Shown: positions 17,263 to 21,775 of the stretch, piece after piece
Layout of the letters: every line of letters begins with the position of its first letter
Position numbering within the stretch: the first letter of the stretch is position 1
Assembly (NCBI GenBank): GCA_021464525.1
Contig: JADRCO010001174.1
Location: forward strand, 1 to 21,775
Direction: 5' to 3'
Origin: Rhizophagus sp. LPA8_4_AMF
Taxonomy: Eukaryota > Glomeromycota > Glomeromycetes > Glomerales > Glomeraceae
DNA length: 21,775 nucleotides
Translations under genes and position numbers: made by a program
The notes under the pieces: generated by a model
Database searches by the model: none
Told to the model about the DNA's origin: nothing
What the model saw: the letters and a program-made list of their open reading frames with translations, nothing else

Positions 17263-17950
17263 ACAATTTTGCCAATATTGATCGTATCAAGATGATCTTA
17301 CTACCATTTGATTCATCTTGATGAGATGAATTTAATGATATACAGTCAGATCTCTATAAATGCACCCCCCTTGGAATCAGTATAAGCGTGCATTTAGAGA
17401 GGGTGTGCATTTATAGATACATATAAATTTATATGATATTACTCTAAAATTAAGGTAATACAAAAATTTCATAAGTAATTATATGAAATTTTTTTACAAA
17501 ACGTGCATTTACAGAATATATATATATAAAAAACGTGCATTTAGCACTAAGACCCAAGTTAGAACCAGATAAAAGGTGCATTTGTGGAGGGTGTGCATTT
17601 ATAGAGAGTGCACTTATGGAGGTCTGACTGTATAATACATCAAAATTCAATCACTAGATCAATTTCTGAAATTAAAAATTATTAAATAGTTTTTGAGTAA
17701 TAACTCTGTCAATATTAATCATAGAGAAATGATCTTACATCATTCGATTTGTCACAATAAAACGAATCTAATGATATAAAATACATTGAAATTCAATTAC
17801 TAGATCAATTTTTGAAGAAATTATTAAGTGATTTTAAAGTAATATCTCTGTCAATATCGATCATAGAAAGATGATCTTACTACCATTAGATTCATCTTAA
17901 TGAGATAAATCTAATGATATAAAATTCATCAAAGTCTGATCACTGAATCA
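17263..17950. repeat. Three degenerate tandem repeats of about 145 bp
   Basis: Copies start near 17263, 17701 and 17842, each with a (T/G)CCAATATTGATC- or GTCAATAT-like head, then GATGATCTTACTACCATTNG and AATNTAATGATATA. Copy 1 is split by the 17341-17632 element. The repeat carries its own palindrome, ATTCATCTTGATGAGATGAAT-like. Similar words occur in the foldback element at 75-1310, suggesting a related family. Confidence 0.65.
17341..17632. mobile_element. Miniature element with GTGCATTTA iterons
   Basis: A 288-bp element (17343-17630) is flanked by TA on both sides. The left end is CAGTCAGATCTCTATAAATG and the complement of the right end is CAGTCAGACCTCCATAAGTG. GTGCATTTA-type words, mostly in one orientation, recur about eight times inside (near 17388, 17405, 17503, 17535, 17577 and 17593). 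This is a pogo/Tc1-mariner-like miniature element with likely transposase-binding iterons. It inserted into a tandem-repeat copy whose unbroken paralogue lies at about 17770, showing the empty site. Confidence 0.8.
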
Positions 17951-18549
17951 GAAGTTATTTTCAAATTCGTATTTTGTAAATTTAATTATGAAATTGTGAA
18001 TTTCTATGCATAAATCATTTCTAAAACTAGTCCGATCAGTTTCAATATCAGTCATGAACTGATTTACTGATCAAAATGAATAACTTTTTTAACAAAGGGT
18101 TATGATGTCCTTTTAATATTCTCTATAAAGCCATTAGGAGGTTCAGTGTCCTGTCTTCTCAATCCTTACTTGTATATCTTGAGAGTGGTGTCTTGTCCAG
18201 GTGATCACTCAATAATATCACTTGAAATCCAATGTAGCTAAATAGTCATCATAGATGGTAAAATCTTAGGTGCAATGACTTCATGGTAGTTTACCTTTTA
18301 ATAGGTTTAGACCAACTGGGATATTCCTGAACTGACAGGTATATTAGGTGGGGCATAGGGTTCAACTTCCTACTAGTTAGATACTGGTTGGCAGCTTGGG
18401 TAGTGAAATACCACTTTAATGTTAATGAGTGAGTCTGTACTGCCTGTTTCCTTTCTGTCTCAGTGGTCACTTCTATATCATTAAGGGATTCCCTTGGTGC
18501 TAAATAATCGTAGGCTGTAATAACCTTGAGTAAAACTAAACATGGGTAT

Positions 18550-18657
18550 CGAAACCGAAACTACCTGAAATCATTTAGGGATAGTTTATACCGAAACTAT
18601 AAAAACTGAAATCTGATCCAAAATTATACATACTGAAATATACTTAAACCGAAACTT
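18550..18657. repeat. Dispersed ACCGAAACT motif
   Basis: The exact 9-mer ACCGAAACT occurs at 18554-18562, 18590-18598 and 18648-18656, with ACTGAAAT variants between. It is local to the 1.27 kb insert and could be a decayed minisatellite or a protein-binding array. Confidence 0.5.
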
Positions 18658-18783
18658 TATTAAAACCTGAAAGTTTAGGAAATAGCTTTAGAGGTTTAGA
18701 TACCTATGTATAAGTAAAACTGAGTTCAGTTTTGCTTGAATGGTTTGGTACAGAAGGATTTCTAGATGATTGCCATTACCGTT

Positions 18784-19033
18784 TAGCACTGCCTAAAATA
18801 CCCCAGGTCTTTTACAATTTACCCAGTTTAAAAATTGAATAATACTCAGGGGTATTTTGTGAGAATTATATTTTATACCCCTTATATAATACCCGGTATC
18901 TTATCAGAATTAAGCTTAAGTTACCAAAATTATGGGGGGATACTAAATAAGAGTAAAATTTTTGTATCTAGTAAAATACCCAGGTCTTTTAAAGTGGGGA
19001 TACGCTTAAGGGGGGATACTTTAGGCAGTGCTA
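18784..19033. mobile_element. Miniature element with GCACTGCCTAAA ends
   Basis: A 246-bp element (18786-19031) is flanked by TA. The ends are GCACTGCCTAAAATACCCC and, complemented, GCACTGCCTAAAGTATCCCC. Subterminal direct repeats AAAATACCC(C)AGGTCTTTTA occur near 18795 and 18973. It is non-coding; a 70-codon frame across its right end is a by-product. It is a TA-targeting Tc1/mariner-type miniature element, distinct in sequence from the CAGT-ended families. Confidence 0.75.
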
Positions 19034-19579
19034 GATGGTACATCTGACAAAAGTTTTCCATGATTAATGACTATACCAGGGTGGAATATAAATTCAAGCT
19101 GATCATTATCTCTATAATAGATGTAAGGATAAGTAGGGTTATATCTAAGTTAGCTAGTATTCTGTTAAAGGGTGAGGACTATTTTGAGGTTGAACTACCA
19201 TAACAGTATGGTAATACTCGATTGGATTCAGTGCTTTACAATGCAAGCATACCAGTTGGTATCAGTTGGTTGGTGCTAATTGCTGATGCATACAATCTGT
19301 ATCTACAGACCATCATAGATATATAAGGCCTATATGCCTGTTCTAATAGAAAAATGAAACATCAAAATGAATAACTTTTTATCATTACAAATTAATTATG
19401 TGACTATATGTAATACTTTTTTAATATAAAATTTTTAGAAATTGGTATGATGATAACTATATGCAAAATGGAACTATATAAGATAGATTTTATATGTAAA
19501 AATTTGGGATACTCAACTAAGATAACTATATAGATGATTGTGACTATAAGAAAGATGACTATATAGAAAGTTGACTGTA

Positions 19580-21359
19580 TTGATATTTCTTTTTATCATT
19601 TCTCTTACTTTAAATATCAATGTGTTTTAGAAGGTGCAAAGCTTTTGTCAGCGTATTATAATTCGTATAAGGGTTTTATTTGCAATAATTACAACATAAT
19701 AGATAGCAAAAATTAAAGGTTATAATATATATGATAGTGAAAAAATTGGCATAGTTACTACATATTTAGTCAAAAGATTAATTTAGGTCCAGTAATCTAT
19801 CTATTTTATATGATAAATTTCTACTTTAATAGATATAAGCAGGTAATAATCAGGCCATCTGAATTAGCAGTATATTTTTTCTCTTTTATTATTTTTTTAT
19901 CTTTAAAAAAATACAAAATGTCATAGCATAGCAGATTCTTAAGATTTCTGGTATTAATCATAGAGTCATACGTACTTATGGCTAAGAAAGTTGTATTTTA
20001 AATACACTTACCTGTACTAGCTGAATTATTTTACCAATAATACATAAATAGGATTCTTTATAAATGACAGGTAGTTTATAGGATAATAATAAAATCTTGC
20101 TTACTTCTAATAGAGATGTCAGTAAATCTAGGTAAAATTTATCTAAAAAAGAAAATTTTATACTGCATTATTTAAATTTTTTTTATTTTAGATTAATTAT
20201 TGCAAGAAAAAGTAAGGTAAAATTACATAAAAATTGAAATTTTTATAGAGATCTTTATTAGAAGTAAGCAGGTCCTATAATAATATTATATTAGTTAACT
20301 AGTTATTTTTACTTTAATTGTATTAAACAGATCTACTAATGCGTTGCAAAATATAATAAAATAAAATAAAATATTAGTATATAAATTAGATTTTTATATA
20401 TGTTATTACTATAAAGAAAATAAAAGAATTATATTGGTATATATTATATTGTAAAATAATATAAAAAATCAGTATATCAAGATTTTTTTATAAAAAAAAT
20501 ATCATTATAAACAAATATTAGTATATATTATTATATCAATATATAGAAATTTAATTACAATTACTATTTGCTGATTTATTTAAAAAGAAAAATAACTGAA
20601 ATTTATTATAATTAAAACAGCTATTTAGTAATGAAAAAAAAATATAATTTATTAAATTGTAGAGTTTAAATTGTAATTTAATAACTACTAAATATATAAT
20701 ACTTCTCTTTATATTAAAAGATATATATTAGCTTGTATTAATTAGTTTTTAACCATTAGCTTATTTTTATATAAATCTTTATATTTTCTTTTGCTTGTTT
20801 AAACATTTTTTTTTCAGAAACCTAATATGTTCTTTACATTTATACAAATATTATAGGTCTATAGAATAAAATAAAGCAATTTGGTTATTTTTTTTTATTT
20901 TTTATTATAACTAGAATAAGATTATATTTATTTTTTTTATTTTGCAGCACATTTATTAGATTATTAATTCAATACAAAATGTCTAATACAATTAAAGTAA
21001 AAATAACTAAATAATCAAATTAATATATATATCCAATAAACTACCTATTATTTATGAAGAACTCCATATATACACTATTAGTGAGATAATTCAGTTCATG
21101 CAGCTATCTGTATATGAAATACAAAATTCTTAGCCAAATAGCCTTACAATCTGTGCTAAGAATCTCAAAAACCTACTATGCTATGGTCTTTTCTAATTTT
21201 GTAAAGTAAAAAGAGTAAAAGAAAAAAAAAAAATAAAAATTTATACCACTAATTCATAAGAGTATGTTATCGCCTATATATAGTAGTCTAAGTTGTAATT
21301 TCAAATCCAATTAAATAATAATACAGTGACTAAAGATCCCTAAACCTCTCATATAGTAA
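19580..21359. other. AT-rich gene-free region
   Basis: No gene is supported. It contains an inverted repeat (20096-20272), an (AAAAT)-like microsatellite near 20356-20372 and many AT runs. Confidence 0.5.
20096..20272. repeat. Inverted repeat, 22-bp arms
   Basis: The arm at 20096-20117 and the complement of 20251-20272 match at 20 of 22 positions (core TGCTTACTTCTAATA). The 133-bp centre is AT-rich. It may be a small foldback or miniature element; no target duplication was found. Confidence 0.55.
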
Positions 21360-21775
21360 TACAGTCAACTCTCTATAAATGCATCCTATATAAGTGCACA
21401 CCCTCTTTAAATGCACCTTTTAACTTAGTCCCAAATTGGGGAATTAATGCTAAATGCACCCTCTACCCTATACACCGTGCAATGATTTTTTGATTTCGTA
21501 TATATATAAAATATTATATAAATGCACTCACGTGATTTCTTAACTGGAATTATTATATATTATCTTCAGTAATGGTATTGCGATGCATTTTTTTATAAGA
21601 AATTATTATAAAAAACGTGCATTACAGCACTTTTTTGTATGAAATTATTATAAAAAACATGCGTTACGATATTGCGTTGCACTTTTTTAAATGAAATTAT
21701 TATAAAAAAGTGAATCGCAACATCGCAACGCACTTTTTTATATAAAATTATTATAAAAAAGTGAATCACAATATC
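21360..21775. mobile_element. Partial relative of the GTGCATTTA element, cut by the window edge
   Basis: It begins with TA then CAGTCAACTCTCTATAAATG, followed by TAAGTGCACACCCTC, AAATGCACCTTTT and GCTAAATGCACC. This order matches the reverse complement of the 17341-17632 element, so it is the same family in opposite orientation. The other end is outside the window or lost. Its internal part has expanded into hairpin tandem repeats. Confidence 0.7.
21599..21775. repeat. Tandem hairpin repeats, 42-52 bp period
   Basis: (G/A)AAATTATTATAAAAAA starts at 21599, 21641, 21693 and 21744. Most copies are framed by TGCACTTTTTT on the left and AAAAAAGTG or AAAAAACGTG on the right, so each unit can fold on itself. 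It runs off the window end. Confidence 0.7.

Larger units (their letters stand above)
18070..19380. mobile_element. 1.27 kb insert flanked by exact 20-bp direct repeats
   Basis: ATCAAAATGAATAACTTTTT occurs at 18070-18089 and again at 19361-19380. The 1271 bp between them is visibly less AT-rich than the surroundings and unlike them in word use. Such a long direct repeat is what target-primed reverse transcription (LINE/SINE-type insertion) leaves. No clear poly-A tail is seen, although the left repeat ends in six T, which would fit a minus-strand insertion. Both strands are riddled with stops, so the cargo is non-coding or a decayed fragment. A 246-bp miniature element (18784-19033) is nested inside. 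Confidence 0.6.
16821..19579. mobile_element. Decayed pogo-like element or bracket with nested insertions
   Basis: The left end (from 16823) reads CAATCAACTCTTTATATAGT and the complement of the right end (to 19577) reads CAGTCAACTTTCTATATAGT; both continue with CAT and are flanked by TA. These ends resemble those of the 1543-1743 element. GTAACTATA/AGATAACTATA-type words recur inside both ends. No transposase frame survives. The interior holds degenerate 145-bp repeats, a 288-bp miniature element and a 1.27 kb insert. The two ends could belong to two separate solo elements, so treating this as one unit is inference. Confidence 0.5.

Noticed and set aside
17343-17630. CRISPR-like repeat array
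   Set aside because: The repeated words are only about 9 bases with irregular spacing inside a transposon with inverted ends in a eukaryotic genome.
17450-17650. 66-codon minus-strand frame
   Set aside because: Runs across the 288-bp miniature element and its target; the openness is accidental.
18835-19047. 70-codon plus-strand frame
   Set aside because: Formed by the GCACTGCC-ended element and crosses its border.

Overview
This is a eukaryotic, very AT-rich window. The genes have many short introns, fungal-type protein families and long gene-poor flanks packed with short inverted-repeat transposons. F-BAR/RhoGAP and Sem1/Dss1 genes, a large Myb-repeat protein and abundant miniature elements in AT-rich DNA best fit an early-diverging fungus of the Mucoromycota. 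A Glomeromycotina species such as Rhizophagus is my first guess; this is inference and was not checked by any search. Only ATG starts were used for genes.

Layout. 1-5599 is gene-free: a foldback-like inverted repeat (75-1310), a pogo-like miniature element (1543-1743), another terminal-inverted-repeat element (3104-3508) and plain AT-rich DNA. 5600-6268 (minus) is a single-exon gene for a low-complexity Ser/Lys-rich orphan protein. A 2.2 kb divergent intergenic region follows, with a GC-rich E2F-like site and a tRNA-Asp-like relic. 8437-10686 (plus) is an intronless gene for a 749-residue protein with about eleven Myb/SANT-like repeats, a mitochondrial-type N terminus and an internal KKRKRR cluster. 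10983-13966 (plus) is a 14-exon F-BAR + RhoGAP gene of the Rgd1/Rga8 type, with one inferred GC-AG intron. 14462-15113 (plus) is a 3-exon Sem1/Dss1 (Rpn15) gene, preceded by three palindromic promoter motifs. 15114-21775 has no gene I can support. It holds a decayed pogo-like bracket (16821-19579) with nested younger insertions: a 288-bp element, a 1.27 kb GC-richer insert flanked by exact 20-bp repeats, and within that a 246-bp element. A partial element with hairpin tandem repeats lies at the right edge.

The three plus-strand genes do not look like a pathway cluster. They cover probable DNA-binding or organelle regulation (Myb repeats), Rho GTPase and membrane-curvature signalling (F-BAR RhoGAP), and the proteasome lid or mRNA export (Sem1). 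The most unusual item is the Myb-repeat protein, which carries conflicting mitochondrial and nuclear targeting signals. The most readable history is the nested-transposon block at 16.8-19.6 kb.
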